From positions 84,501 through 148,500 of the forward strand of contig JAJLTO010000003.1 of the NCBI GenBank assembly GCA_030568195.1: a stretch of 64,000 nucleotides of DNA, written 5' to 3'. Shown in pieces: positions 47,087 to 58,939 of the stretch. The notes beneath the pieces are model-generated. The model worked only from the letters and a program-made list of their open reading frames with translations. It searched no databases and had not been told where the DNA came from. Position 1 is the first letter of the stretch, and each line of letters begins with the position of its first letter. A program made the translations under genes and the position numbers. Source of the stretch: Dipodascopsis uninucleata var. uninucleata (lineage: Eukaryota; Ascomycota; Lipomycetes; Lipomycetales; Lipomycetaceae).

Positions 47087-47520
47087 TCTCGTCCAGCTAG
47101 TCTACAATTAACGACGGAGATATATGACTGACTTAGACTGCCCTGAAGTATCTATTTTTCTAAGGCTACTGATATTCGACCATCAAAATACAACTAATTA
47201 AATTAGTTATGTAATAATTTAGGTTTGGTTTTAAGGGTTTCGTTACGACAACTGTGTAGTGGTCTCTATATATCTTCATATGTATCTTTATATATAAACA
47301 GCCCTTATCATACTCTTGCGACGACTAGTACTTATTTTACGTTGCAAGACATATAAGATAGGCGTATGAGTATATGGTATATGTAAAAATAAAGTACAAG
47401 CGCTTCAATAATACAACCTGAGAACAAAGTAGTATGGCCATACAGCGGTGACGTAAAAAACAGACTAATCGCTTTTGCCATTTCTAACATTAACGACGTA
47501 ACAAATAATCGTGATTATAA
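47087..47520. other. Spacer between ATG37-like gene and SCD6
   Basis: About 430 bp, with AGGGTTT at about 47230 and otherwise AT-rich DNA. No gene seen. Confidence 0.45.
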
Positions 47521-49373
47521 CTATGCCTGAATCCGTTGCTGAGACTGGTCTGCAGGAGTTTGTTGTTGATGTTGTTGCTGCCTGAATCCACCACGGTAAT
47601 TGTTATATCCTCCTCCACCTCTACCACGTCCATAATATCCACCACGTCCACGTCCTCGTCCACGTCCTCTGAATCTACCACTATCGATACTGGCTTGACC
47701 AAAAGTTTCCAAATTGAGCTTGCGCTCTTCACTTCGAGCCAAACGCTCGCCAGTAGTGGGATCTTGACGATCTCTCGAGCTACTTGAGATGTTGTCGAAA
47801 AAAGAGCTAGACTTGTTATAATATACCTCAGTAGCTTCCGTCTCTTCTGCCTCTTGTTCCTCGCTGCCCTGAACCTCTTTCAGGAGTTCATCCTTGCTAA
47901 ACTTTGCGTTGCTCTCCTCAAAATCAAAATCAGACGAGGGAACCTGTAATTTGGCACCACCAAACCCACCTCTTCTATTGTTGAAGCCACCACGACTGTT
48001 AAACTGTCTGAACCCTCTCGATACTGTTGTTGGACCTCCCCTAAGCGATGCAGTTTGTGGAGGACCTTGTGGAGTCCTGACAGGGGCAGCTGGCTTAGCA
48101 GGCTCATCAGAAACACTTGCCAGAGCAAGCTTCTTAGCTAAATCATCTGCAACATTAACTGGCTCTGTCACTTGCTCTGCCTTGGAGAAAGCAGATTTTT
48201 GTACTTGCCTAGGCTTTGGCACCGGAACAGCAGGAACAAATTTACCAGCTACTCCTTCAATCTTTCCTTCATGACTTCCAGACACCGCACTCGGTGGACC
48301 AGCCGGCTGTCGCATAGGCGCCTTCTGCTGAATTCCATTTTGTAGAGGAGCCTGAGTATGAACATTCTGTGGAACATTTGGTTGCATTGGCAACTGAGGG
48401 ACAGCTGGTGGTTGCTCAAATCCAAGTAGTGGTGACTGTTGGTATGAATAAAATGGTTGAGGATAATATGGTGGAACAATGCCTGGCTGTTGTTGCTGCT
48501 GCTGCTGTTGTTGTTGCTGCGGATATGGAATCTGAGACTGAGGAAATCCCGCTGGCGGAGCAGCTCCCTAGAGACAAGAATTAGTAAAGCGATTCTAAAA
48601 AGCTAAACTTCCAACGGTCTATTTGTTGATAAATAATTGATGATTGCTAATGTGGATCGGAAATGGAATATCAGAAGGAAGGCAACGGAAATATCCACAT
48701 GATTTTTGCGCTCTCGGAAAAAAATTAAAATTTTTACATCCGTAAATACTTCATCATATAAGTACTTCTCCATCATATTGCATATCAATTGACATCGATG
48801 AATAATTCAGTAAACACGTAAATAAACTCACCTGAATAATAGCGGGATCATCTACTATTGGTGGAGGTGGCTGCTTTGGAACAGAGTTCGACTCTTCATC
48901 TTCAATGACCAAGTCCTTTACTTCAGACCCACGAAAGACAATAAAATCATATACATGATCTATAAAAATATAATTAACCGCTAGTATTCACTTTAAATTG
49001 AGACGTATCATTAATTTTTTTTTTTTGAATTGCAACTTACCTCTAGCAGGAACTTCATTAGCAGGGTCCCCCCTTCTTCCTTCAGTACCAAACGAGACAA
49101 CATCTTTAAGCGTTAACGTTGAATCTTCAGAACTAATATCATGAAGAACGCCAACATATCTATACCACATATATTAGCATCCATACTTATTATGATCGTA
49201 ATGAAATGATTAGTTATAAAAATCGCTTCGACATAACTAGTATAATACTAGACAATCGTCGCAGAAGTTTGCAAGAAAATTTTTCATGTAAGCAGCCCAT
49301 GTACTATTCCTGTCTCTTACCTTATATCACTATTCGAAAACAGAGAAATCTTACTGCCAATAAATTGTGACAT
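47521..49373 (-). CDS. SCD6: Scd6/Lsm14 (RAP55) translation repressor
   Basis: P-body protein that represses translation and promotes decapping. Four exons: 49321-49373, 49041-49159, 48832-48959 and 47521-48567, giving 448 residues. The N-terminal LSm14 domain (1-~80) reads MSQFIGSKISLFSNSDIRYV GVLHDI... DHVYDFIVFRGSEVKDL. A Gln/Pro-rich linker with a ten-residue Gln run follows. The C-terminus has the FDF box (VPSSDFDFEESNAKFSKDEL), FFD box (SSSFFDNISSSS), TFG box (RKLNLETFGQAS) and RGG clusters (GRFRGRGRGRGRGGYYGRG), all in the family order. Divergent from the Edc4-like gene across 617 bp. Confidence 0.95.
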
Positions 49374-49990
49374 TCTTCTTGTAATTTGAACAGTTGAAAG
49401 CAGTACGAATCATCAAAGAAATTTTTGCTGGATTCCTCGTCTTCAGAAGAAAAGTATTCTACAAATGCGGTGAGATCCTAACTAATAAAACTGAGAAAAT
49501 CTCCTAGTAAAATTGATACTGTATATACTCGCCTGAATTTAGTATGTACAGACGTTTAAGCCATAAATGCATGTTTATTCATTATTTGTGTTGTGGGACA
49601 ATTTCTCTTTACATTCATTGCACAAAATAAGAACTGCTACTATATCATCGAAAGCACGCTATTTTATTTTGCTTCGTTTCATTAGTACTTATATGAATAA
49701 ATGAATATAGACATATATACTAAAATCAATATATATATGGGAATATATTCATAAAGTCTACTAAAAAGAGATATTTTTTTACTAGTGTAGATCGATTAAT
49801 TGCTCCTTCTTTCAGGTTTATTCAATTTGATGGTCACCAAATCGTCACTACTAGAAGCAAATTTCTCTTTATAGGCTACATTTTCTATTTTATTACTAAA
49901 ATTCTTAAGTGGATAATCCTCAATAAGATATTCGCTTTATACTGAATTGATTGTTTGATTATTAATACTTTTGATCAGATTGATTGCTCC
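49374..49990. other. Shared promoter region of two P-body genes (SCD6 / EDC4-like)
   Basis: 617 bp between head-to-head starts. AT-rich with ATATAT runs near 49720-49740. No known element identified. An untranslated or short coding first exon of the Edc4-like gene could lie here. Confidence 0.5.
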
Positions 49991-52897
49991 ATGGATCTTT
50001 CATCTCCTTCAAAAGCTTTGCTAGGCTTGCTACAGCGAAAGTCCTCACAGAAATCAACACTTCCAATGATTAATGATCCTGCTATTGCTACCTTCGGACC
50101 GGCGAGTACAGAAGCTTCAGATATAACAGGTGCTACATCCTCAAAGTCTACAGTAGCCACTAGCTCTGCTGCACGTGTTGTAAATGCTGACACTTCGCTA
50201 CGATCTAGCACAAGCCGAAGCTCGAGTGATTCAGAATCGCAACTAAAGGCACTCCTGAAAGGCGGAACAGCCGAATCTTCTACGCCAAAGTCTCCGACAG
50301 ATACAATATCGAGCAAGAAGTCCATACACAAGTCAAAATTTACGTATGTAAATCCATTTGATGACTTGGAAGCTAGATCACCAATGAGATCTGCTTCTTC
50401 TGCTACACCTTCACCTTCTGTTTCTGGATCTAAAATCAATAGTCTATTGGACTCGGCCGCTGAAAAACTAATACAGAAGAATAACTACACTGCTGAGAAT
50501 ATTTCTGATTCTGTTCAGACTGTAGCGCCTGAAAAATCTCTAGAGCGTAATGCAGCGACTAGTTCTGGTCCAGATTCTACAAATATACTTCCTTCGGGAA
50601 ACTCGATTCAGTTTGATTCTGCCACATCACTGTGTCTTTCAGAATTTTCGTTTGCTGGTGGTATTGATAGTGAAAAGTGTGAGCCAATAGCAAACTTTGT
50701 TAGAGAATCAACCCAATTTGACCGTAATATTCTTGCAGTTAACGATGATTTCATTGCCTATCCGGTTGCTACAGGAATTCGAGTTCTCAGTCAACTTAAT
50801 GGATCATATTCAGTACTCATAGGCCATGATGATCATCAAATCATCAATCTTTCGTTCAGTAGCTATCATTCTTCTGCAGGAACTTCACTTTTAGTGTCCA
50901 CCACGGTGAACAACGAAATTATTGTGTGGGAACTTCTAACGAAAAATTTCCTAGCTACTCCACGTCAGAGTCATTATCGAAAACTTCTTCGCATAGAAAA
51001 ACTCCCTGCAAATTCGGAACATGTTCCAAAATCTAGAGTTCATTGGCCATCGATATCTGACTGTGTTGCAGTAGCGATAAGCAAGAATATTTACATGTTT
51101 CCTTTGAATCCTGAAAACTTTCTTGAAATAAGACGTTCTAAACTCTCTGAAACAGTCGGTCATAAGGCAATTATTATTGAAACCGATTCAGGGGCAAAAG
51201 ACTTTGTTTTCTCTTTAGATGGCTCTATCATTGCTGGAGTAAATAAGTTTGGTAGTGTAACATTTTGGGATGTGAGCAAACTACCTCAGTTGAAGAATGG
51301 AACAGAACAACCTACAATTAAGTCAGCGCTGTGGACTATTCAACCTCATGGAGATACAAGGTATACTAGCATTCAGTTTATTGATTCTCCCCAGACGATC
51401 AAGGATAAGAAGCCTCTTCGTTATCTTCTACTTGGATTTAATCAAAACCACTCTTTTCATGTTTACGATTTAGTTTCTCGTAAGATTGTTCAAGAGTTCA
51501 GTCTTCCTCCCCCACTCGATTCTTCCATGAATGGCCTTGCTGTTAGTTATGGCACTGGACTGGTAGTAGTATCTGATCGTGTCAGAAACGCATTTATTTT
51601 TCTTCATCTCTCTTTTCCACAATATCAGGAAGACTATGCGGGCTCTCAAGCCGAGATGATTAGGACTCTCGGCAATTCTTCAGATATGACAGAAGCCTCA
51701 CGGGCTGGATTTGATTATATGGTTGTCTATTCATTTTTAGAGGATCACCAGATCCTTAGTTTCACGCTTCTAGAAGTAACTGGTGATGACAACTCATTGC
51801 TTGATTTATATATTTGCCATAATAAGGGTGCTACTATATTTGCTGTTCACCCAGATACTATAGCATTCAATCGTTGGAATATGGCCTTACCTTTAACTGA
51901 TGTTAAGGTAACGCCTTTCAAAGAATGTGATGGTTATGGAAATGCACAGGAATCGGTAGATTCATCAGCAAATACCTCCGGTTTAGGCGCAGACATACAC
52001 AAGTCGTCGCCTGTTCGCAAACATAGTATCATTCCGCTAGGTGCTATGAAAGCCAAAATGGCCAATGCGAAGGCTACGGTCAGGTCTCCCGCAATGATTA
52101 CTGCCGGGCCAGGTATAGCGACCTCGAAAAGGATTTTGTCCCGTGCCGATACTTCAACTCCAGAGCCAAAAGTTGATTCGCTATCGAAGGAGATTGATGA
52201 ACTTAAAGAGTCAAAGACTGATGCGTTCAAGCCTCCTGCAGAGACTACAATTAACGGTGGCTCTTTAATTGATGTCGTCAATGAGCGATTTACCGAGAAC
52301 ACCGATGCGTCCAAGGTATCTAAGAAAAAGAAAAAGAAAGAGATTCCATCTAATGAGAGTGCATCTATATCAAGTCTTTCTGAGCATTTTAAGAAGTCTA
52401 CCGAAGAAACGAAAGATCCAACTATCGACGAAAAGAAAGTTGATTTGGATTCTAACTCAAAAAAAGAGAAGCCTAGGAAAATTTTGATAAAGACTGATTC
52501 TGTTAAGGCGTCAAATGAGGTGGCAAATGGATCATCGACCAGCGGGCCACTTAACCTTGTAAAAGATGTCACTGATTCTTTGATGAGTGCTGTCACAACA
52601 GCTGTTGATCAATCTGTGCAAGCGGTACTAAAATCTGGAATTGCTGAGGATATTGATCGCATGAAATTATCCAGAGCTATTGCTAGTAATGTTCGACAAG
52701 ATCTATCAGAATCGATCGAGCAGACAATTTCTTCCACTCTGGAACGCATGGTTCAGCCAGTAATAGAGAAATCTATAGCTGCTGCTATGTCTGATATCAA
52801 TTCTAAACTTGATGTTGCCCTCGAGAATCTGGCTGAATTGAAGAAGCGCGAGCAAAGATTTGAAATCTTAACTGACGCTTTGAAGCGTATGATGTAG
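49991..52897 (+). CDS. EDC4: Edc4-like (Pdc1/Hedls) mRNA decapping scaffold with WD40 domain
   Basis: Scaffold linking Dcp2 decapping enzyme to other P-body factors. Intron-free as read, 968 residues from ATG 49991; the frame opens further upstream without another ATG. The N-terminal motif SPSKALLGLLQRKS is a short linear motif. Residues ~230-600 form a WD40 propeller (VLIGHDDHQIINLSFSS, VNNEIIVWELLTKNF, FVFSLDGSIIAGVNKFGSVT FWD). A Ser/Lys-rich low-complexity part includes KKKKKKE. The C-terminal ~150 residues are helical (DRMKLSRAIASNVRQDLSES IEQTISSTLERMVQPVIEKS), as in Edc4. Family call rests on this three-part layout. Confidence 0.85.
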   Translation: MDLSSPSKALLGLLQRKSSQKSTLPMINDPAIATFGPASTEASDITGATSSKSTVATSSAARVVNADTSLRSSTSRSSSDSESQLKALLKGGTAESSTPKSPTDTISSKKSIHKSKFTYVNPFDDLEARSPMRSASSATPSPSVSGSKINSLLDSAAEKLIQKNNYTAENISDSVQTVAPEKSLERNAATSSGPDSTNILPSGNSIQFDSATSLCLSEFSFAGGIDSEKCEPIANFVRESTQFDRNILAVNDDFIAYPVATGIRVLSQLNGSYSVLIGHDDHQIINLSFSSYHSSAGTSLLVSTTVNNEIIVWELLTKNFLATPRQSHYRKLLRIEKLPANSEHVPKSRVHWPSISDCVAVAISKNIYMFPLNPENFLEIRRSKLSETVGHKAIIIETDSGAKDFVFSLDGSIIAGVNKFGSVTFWDVSKLPQLKNGTEQPTIKSALWTIQPHGDTRYTSIQFIDSPQTIKDKKPLRYLLLGFNQNHSFHVYDLVSRKIVQEFSLPPPLDSSMNGLAVSYGTGLVVVSDRVRNAFIFLHLSFPQYQEDYAGSQAEMIRTLGNSSDMTEASRAGFDYMVVYSFLEDHQILSFTLLEVTGDDNSLLDLYICHNKGATIFAVHPDTIAFNRWNMALPLTDVKVTPFKECDGYGNAQESVDSSANTSGLGADIHKSSPVRKHSIIPLGAMKAKMANAKATVRSPAMITAGPGIATSKRILSRADTSTPEPKVDSLSKEIDELKESKTDAFKPPAETTINGGSLIDVVNERFTENTDASKVSKKKKKKEIPSNESASISSLSEHFKKSTEETKDPTIDEKKVDLDSNSKKEKPRKILIKTDSVKASNEVANGSSTSGPLNLVKDVTDSLMSAVTTAVDQSVQAVLKSGIAEDIDRMKLSRAIASNVRQDLSESIEQTISSTLERMVQPVIEKSIAAAMSDINSKLDVALENLAELKKREQRFEILTDALKRMM

Positions 52898-53733
52898 TTA
52901 GATTTATTATCTGAGGTAGTTAGCTATGAATGAATGTGTTATGACAGTTATTGTATTTTGGTGAATCTTCATGACCGTTATAGAAAAAAATATGTTTTTG
53001 CTTATGTGTACATGATTGATCGCATTCGTCATATTTTCTGATTTTAATGCTGTTTGACTGATGGTCGATATATGCTGTCAAGTTTACTTATAAGAAGCCT
53101 TGTATGTTGGTTTTGACGAGCGATCTATCGTGAGCAACAGTTACGTAGTTGCATTTCGAGAGACACAAAAAGAAATTTACTGTTTTATATTTCGTTTATT
53201 ATTTTATCTATGTTGCTATCTTACTGTCAATAGTAGAATGTTGAGTTTGTATTTGTATGTTCTAGTATGCATGTGTGTCATATATTGTTTCATACATCTC
53301 TTTATTTCATGTATTTGATTTTATCGTCTGTACCTCTGTATTTCTTGTAACTATGCTTTTACTTGAATTGGTTTAAAATATTTTCTTGAGCTCACCTTAA
53401 TAAGTTGACTGTTAAGTATAAAAGAGATTTTTCCTTTGAATGTATTTGGTTCTTACGCATTCGAGTCAGAAATGCCACACTCACATTTAACTTAGCCGCT
53501 GATCGTAGCCCCTGAAAATTACATGTTTGCTCGAAATCTTCAAACTGCGAAAAATATTTAACAAAAGAGCAGCAGAAAGGCCATCATATCAAATCTAATC
53601 GATTCTTCAGCCGATAAAACAGCAAATAATCGAACAGAGAAACCATTGGCTGCCCTTGATATATATAGTGGGCACATAAATCTGTATCGTAAGATACGGC
53701 CCTTTTTCGACAGCGAACAGTGAACCTAACATC
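52898..53733. other. Spacer between EDC4-like and POC4-like genes
   Basis: About 835 bp, very T-rich on the plus strand. It holds the EDC4-like 3' UTR and the next promoter. No gene or RNA recognised. Confidence 0.5.
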
Positions 53734-54180
53734 ATGATCGATGTATTGTCGCCAATTACAGAAAGAATCAACGTTGCTGGATACACATTGTTCTGTCATC
53801 TAACTATATATCCAACGGAAGAATATAGCAGTAAAGATGATGAGAATGCGAATCGAACAAAGAAATCTTTATTGTCTCAGCCTTTAGTTTTACACGTTAC
53901 CTCATCTGAATCCCAGTTGTCGTCTTTGCCAGTTTTAATCTACGCAATTCCACCAGCATCTACAAGCAATTTATCCACAACAACTCTACCAGTTACAACA
54001 GCATTGATTGGTGGACAAGATAGTAATTCGCACGATTCAGTTGAGTTGGCAACACGGCTTGCAAAAGCAATTGCAAAAAGACACAATAGGCCGGTTTATG
54101 TGGGTGCAGCTGTCAGTGGATTCTTACCTCAGGTTGAAACCTTTGAGAAACTGGTTGCATTTGTAAATCAGCAATTTTAA
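53734..54180 (+). CDS. POC4: Proteasome assembly chaperone, Poc4/PAC4-like
   Basis: Single exon, 148 residues, the same length as yeast Poc4. Poc4 pairs with Poc3 to help assemble the alpha ring of the 20S proteasome. Supportive segments: ITERINVAGYTLFCHLTIYP near the start, a central LPVLIYAIPPAS strand, and the C-terminal SVELATRLAKAIAKRHNRPV YVGAAVSG followed by VETFEKLVAFVNQQF, which is the typical PAC3/PAC4 ending. Sequence conservation in this family is low, so a Poc3-like assignment is an alternative. Convergent with RPC82 across only 169 bp. Confidence 0.7.
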   Translation: MIDVLSPITERINVAGYTLFCHLTIYPTEEYSSKDDENANRTKKSLLSQPLVLHVTSSESQLSSLPVLIYAIPPASTSNLSTTTLPVTTALIGGQDSNSHDSVELATRLAKAIAKRHNRPVYVGAAVSGFLPQVETFEKLVAFVNQQF

Positions 54181-54349
54181 TATGAAAGTCTCACTAATAG
54201 CAGCAAAAAGATACAAGAATAAACACTCTATTAAAAACTTTTGTCTGGAGTATCAGTGTCAATACTAGGATTATGCAAAACAAAATAAACCATCAACACC
54301 TTTTAAATTATATAATAGTCGATCCAAAACAGATAATACATGATCGTAT

Positions 54350-55016
54350 TTAAAAATCTCTAAATATCATAACTAGCTTATCAAGTCTCATCACTTGAGT
54401 GAGGAGTTTTTCTTCTATACCCCGTACTCTTCGTAATTCTTCACGTTCCGCTGCAGTTAACGCAGTGGCCTCATTGTTTCGTACGTCCACTCTCTTTAGC
54501 TTGTTCATGAGACCAGGACGACGATTACGCTCTTCTTGCATCCTATTATAGGAACGTGCCATCGTCTTAATAAAAGCTTGAGTAGCTAAGGAATAAGCAA
54601 TTTTAGGCTTATGATACCATAGATAATAGGTACGACTCGGTGCCCTGTCAGCTCCTTTGGGAACCTCTTGCAAATCCAAGCAACCAAATTCATGTAAGCC
54701 AGTGAGATGAGCACGAATATCTTTAGGTGGTAGCAAAGCAATCTGTGCCAATTGCTTTTCGTCAATACGCCCTTTATCTCTTATTATGCGAAGAAGGCGA
54801 CAAGCAATATCACCATATTTTTGAGATACAAGACGATCATATTCATATTCTCTAACAGCCTTAGTTAAATTTTCGAAATCAATCGCCCACTCTCCTCCAC
54901 CTTTATTACCGACATGTCTCAAGAACGGCATCGAAGGTGACGAAGATAATAACGACAAATGAAAGTTAAGATTTCGCATCTTAGAATCATTATAGCCATT
55001 TCCAACCTCATCGTCA

Positions 55017-55048
<32 letters not shown>

Positions 55049-56344
55049 ACCTTCATCGTCATTATCATCACGAAGGCCATTAACAGAAATGCTTTTGAAG
55101 CCCTTGTTACTTATATCAGACATGCCATCCTCCTCTTCGGAAGTATTTCTATTATGCTTTTGTCTCTTAGATGGGCGACTACTGTTGGATCTAGATCGTT
55201 TTTTTTGACTGCTAGGAGCAACAATGGCATTCGCTAGCTCGATTTCTGGATCTAGTTTTCTCAGAACTTCAAGAGTTGTGACGACTACACTTTCTGAAGT
55301 CTTGCAGCGAAATATTTTTGGTTCCATACAATCCAGAATTTGAGCGTAAACAGCAGCCGTGACATTGCCGATTTTTCGTGCAGCTAGCTTCACAAGAATC
55401 TGCGCTCGCATAACAACTAAAAATTTGTCATAGTTCAAAGTAAGAACCGCAGCATCATCGACAGTTCTAATGCTCTTTGTCTCTCCACTATATCCTCTTC
55501 GACTATTATTGGTCTGAATTGTCTGAGCTTTAAAAATAAGTCCATCTGAGAGATCATCATGTTCACGTAGCAGCTGGTTAAACTCCGTATTCGCTTCTTC
55601 GTGGGCAGCAGCCTCTCTCTTTGCTTCAGAAACCGTTTTATTCCTTGGAATCATTGCCAAACGCTTCTCGAATATCCGTCGATAAACATCAGATTCAGGA
55701 TGAAACTCATGCTTTCCGAGAGTTGTTAGCAACTTGCTTTCCAATAAAATCGTCAAAGTGGAACGAACTGTTTCAATTTGAGACGCCGGCTGTGCTGCTA
55801 AATAATCCGATGCTCTTATATGTCCATACAGAAGAAGATTTTTGATTACATCTGGTGCTCCGCTGTATTCTGGAAACCGGTCCACAACACAGTTGATAAA
55901 CATGCCCGATCTTATGATATTGAAAACACTCTTCGAATTTGCCAGATAAGTAACCGTGTCTATACCGTCATCTGCCCAATATAAAACAAATCTATTTTGG
56001 ATTAAAGACACTAATGCCCTTTGTACAGTAATCGAAGACAATTTCGAATATTTAGATAAAAGAGTAAGAGATAGTCGTCCATGCTTTAAAAGTGTGTCTA
56101 CCACATTCTATAATATTTGTGTCAGCATCGCAAACAAGTATCATGAAGCCGGGGGTAAAACTTCCTTAAATATAAATCATATAAATTCTTACCGCTACAA
56201 TATCTCCATAAAAATCTCGTAGCAATAATATTGCAAGTTCCTCTTCAAACTATAATAATACATAGTTAGTTTCAGATTGATATCATTTTTCTCGCTAGCA
56301 AATAATGATCCATGGCAGCATGAACGAAGACTTACCTGTGACAT
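54350..56344 (-). CDS. RPC82: RNA polymerase III subunit Rpc82 (C3)
   Basis: Part of the Rpc82-Rpc34-Rpc31 initiation subcomplex of RNA polymerase III. Three exons: 56336-56344 (Met-Ser-Gln only), 56193-56249 (FEEELAILLLRDFYGDIVA) and 54350-56107, giving 607 residues. The start region LLLRDFYGDIVANVVDTLLK HGRLSL is the family hallmark and forms the first winged helix. Further winged-helix parts include LDCMEPKIFRCKTSE and IRDKGRIDEKQLAQIALLPP KDIRAHL. An insertion with a run of about eleven Asp (about residue 375) is encoded by GTC/ATC repeats. The C-terminal coiled coil ends EKLLTQVMRLDKLVMIFRDF. Initiator exon is nine nucleotides. Confidence 0.94.
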
Positions 56345-57085
56345 ATTGACACTGATTTAGACTACTAACGACACTCACGTAAAAAAAATTATTATTAAAC
56401 AAGGATCCCGGCGGGATTATGTGGCCTTCACGCTTACAATAATCTGATATGAGACTACTAAGAATTAGACATAGAACGATGTCCTTACTATGGCACCTAT
56501 AGTGAGCAGCCAGATGCGAGAATTCTTCTCATATTATGATCATAAATTCTATCTGTATTATTGTGCGAAAATACACCCAAATCAATTAATACAATCAGAA
56601 AGACAGGCCACTTATTGAGTGAAGTTATGCGTTCTGTCAAATAGAGACCTGATATTTGCCTTTTTATCGAATTTTTTTTCTACTGCTGAATATCCTTCAA
56701 GAGTCGAAAACCTGTTTTCAGCTATTGTTTAGATATAGGATTTAGCTCAAAATGAGTTTTATAAATAAAATTTTGCTGACTCGCATTTACAAAAACCAAA
56801 ATTCCTCGTACGATGGTAATAACCCTAATATACATTCATATTTCATAAATAAGTTTGAAATGAAAATTCCAGCCAATCAACGATAATTTGATTCTGTGCT
56901 CGCTGATTCGCTCCATAGCACGGTAAGTCCAAGGTAGTAAGTCGTTCCAAATTTTGAAAGAAAAAAGGTCGAAATATTTGTTGAACTAGATTATAATACT
57001 CGACCTAGTCACCTTCCGGTTGTCGTTTCATCTCGATTAACAAACACGACTCTAGAAAACATCTGAGAATTCGTCGTTCAGAACA
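56345..57085. other. Divergent promoter region (RPC82 / QCR2)
   Basis: 741 bp between head-to-head starts. It includes AACCCTAATA at about 56820 on the QCR2 side. No gene seen. Confidence 0.5.
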
Positions 57086-58939
57086 ATGCTTGTAAAGTCG
57101 GTCTCTCCTTGTGTTCGCAGGGCAACTGGATCTGCAGTAATCCGAGTGCAGTCGAAACGGTCACTGGCTACTGCTGCAGAGTCGGACATTGGCTTCACAA
57201 CATCCACCGTGGATGGCATCAAAATTGCTGCTAAGGATATTGGAGGACCAATCACGACTTTGTCATTTGTTATAAAGGCCGGTAGCAGATACTCTTCTAC
57301 TCCTGGTGTTGCTCATGCTCTCCAGAGATTCGCATTCCAGGTATGTTTTCATATTTTTCACGCGGGTTTGCATATTATTTCACTGCATGAAATAGATAGT
57401 CTCCAACGCCTTTTAGTTACTGTGGATTGTTTTTCATGAATTTTATCATTGGAAGGAATTGTATATATAAAACTACTTGAGACTGTTAAAAGGATGATGT
57501 TGAGTTAATTGACGATGGAATTCTGTCATAGAGGGGCAAGAAGTACATGGGGACTTAACGATGCTGCATCCACTTCGCTGGGATTCATGTAAGTCGTTCA
57601 AACAATCGAGCTTGAAAGAACCTCTATAAGATTTTTGTGGCAAACGTAAATATGACAAGAATAATAGATATGCAAGATATGGAACGAATTTTGGATATTG
57701 AATTATTATTGATGTAAAATCCGGTGGATGAGTGAATGGAAATTTACGGGGAAGGATGTATTGAAGAGCATGACTATTGAATTTTGAATATCATTCTATG
57801 TCTGATTGCGAAGTGTTTTTGGAGTTGTCATTCGTGGAAACTAAACAGATGTTGAATGAGGTATACTAACAGACATTATGTAGAACACTGCTGAGCGTTC
57901 CGGTTTACGCCTTACCCGTGAGTCTGAGTTGCAGGGAGCTACTCTTACTAGCACACTGGGCCGCGATTCTATTGTTCTCACCGCCAGATTTCTTCGCGAA
58001 GATCTTCCTTACTTTTTGGAAGCCTTGAGCGATGTTTTCGCACGTCCAAATCTTGCACGTCATGAACTTGCAGAAATTGTAATGCCATTAATGAAGCTTG
58101 ATACTGTCACAGCATCAAAGGATGCGCTCTACCTTGCAACTGAGGCCGCCCACAGCACCGCATTTAGAAAGGGCCTTGGATTACCTTTATTGGCCCAGGC
58201 TTATGATTCTATCTCCGCGTCTACTATTGCTACTTATAAAGAAGCTGTCTATACCAAGGCTAACCTTGCTGTTATTGCATCTGGTGCTAGTCTTGAGTCT
58301 GTTGCCTCGCTAGTTCCAGGGTATCTCCAGGATGTAACTGCAGGCTCTGCTATTGAGTCTTCGGTTTCTTTCTTCGGAGGAGACGCTCGTGTTTCTACAC
58401 CCGCTGGTAACGCTGCTGCAATTGCTTTCCCAACTACTCCTTCCCCTGAAGTTGCCGTTGTTTCTGCTATCCTTGGCGGTGCTAGCAGTATAAAGTGGTC
58501 TTCTGGATCTTCTCTTCTAGGTGCTGCTACAGGTGGTAAGGCTACAAGCAGGGTTTTGTCTTATGCTAATGCTGATTTGTTTACCATTTCCGTCAGTGCT
58601 GGCTCTGTTTCTGAAGTTGCCACCACTTCTAAGGCTGCTGTTGATGCTCTCAAATCTATTGCATCTGGTGTTACTGAGGATACATTGAAGAAGGGTGTTG
58701 CTGCAGCTAAATTTGGTGTTCTTTCTTCACTTGAGGGTACTAGTGGCTTGGCCAAGATTGGTTCTAGTCTATTGACTTCAGGCTCAATTCCATCTGCTTC
58801 CTCTATTATTTCTGCATTCGATGGTGTCAGTGCCAGCAAGGTCAAGTCTGCTGCTGAGGCCCTCCTTAATGGCAAGAAGGTTTACGCCACCGCTGGCAAT
58901 GTCTCTGAACTTCCATATTCTGATGAAATAGGTCTATAA
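57086..58939 (+). CDS. QCR2: Cytochrome bc1 complex core protein 2
   Basis: Core subunit of respiratory complex III, related to mitochondrial processing peptidase but inactive. Exons 57086-57340 and 57884-58939 give 436 residues. The first ~30 residues are an Arg/Ser-rich presequence. The M16-type N-domain has GGPITTLSFVIKAGSRYSST PGVAHALQRFAFQNTAERSG and lacks the HxxEH zinc site. The C-domain is Ala/Ser-rich (AAAIAFPTTPSPEVAVVSAI) and ends VYATAGNVSELPYSDEIGL. The single 543-bp intron, with GTATGT donor and TACTAAC branch 15-20 bp from the acceptor, is the longest in the window. Confidence 0.95.

Noticed and set aside
54959-55237. Plus-strand Val/Ile-rich frame
   Set aside because: Antisense shadow of the Asp-rich repeat of RPC82.
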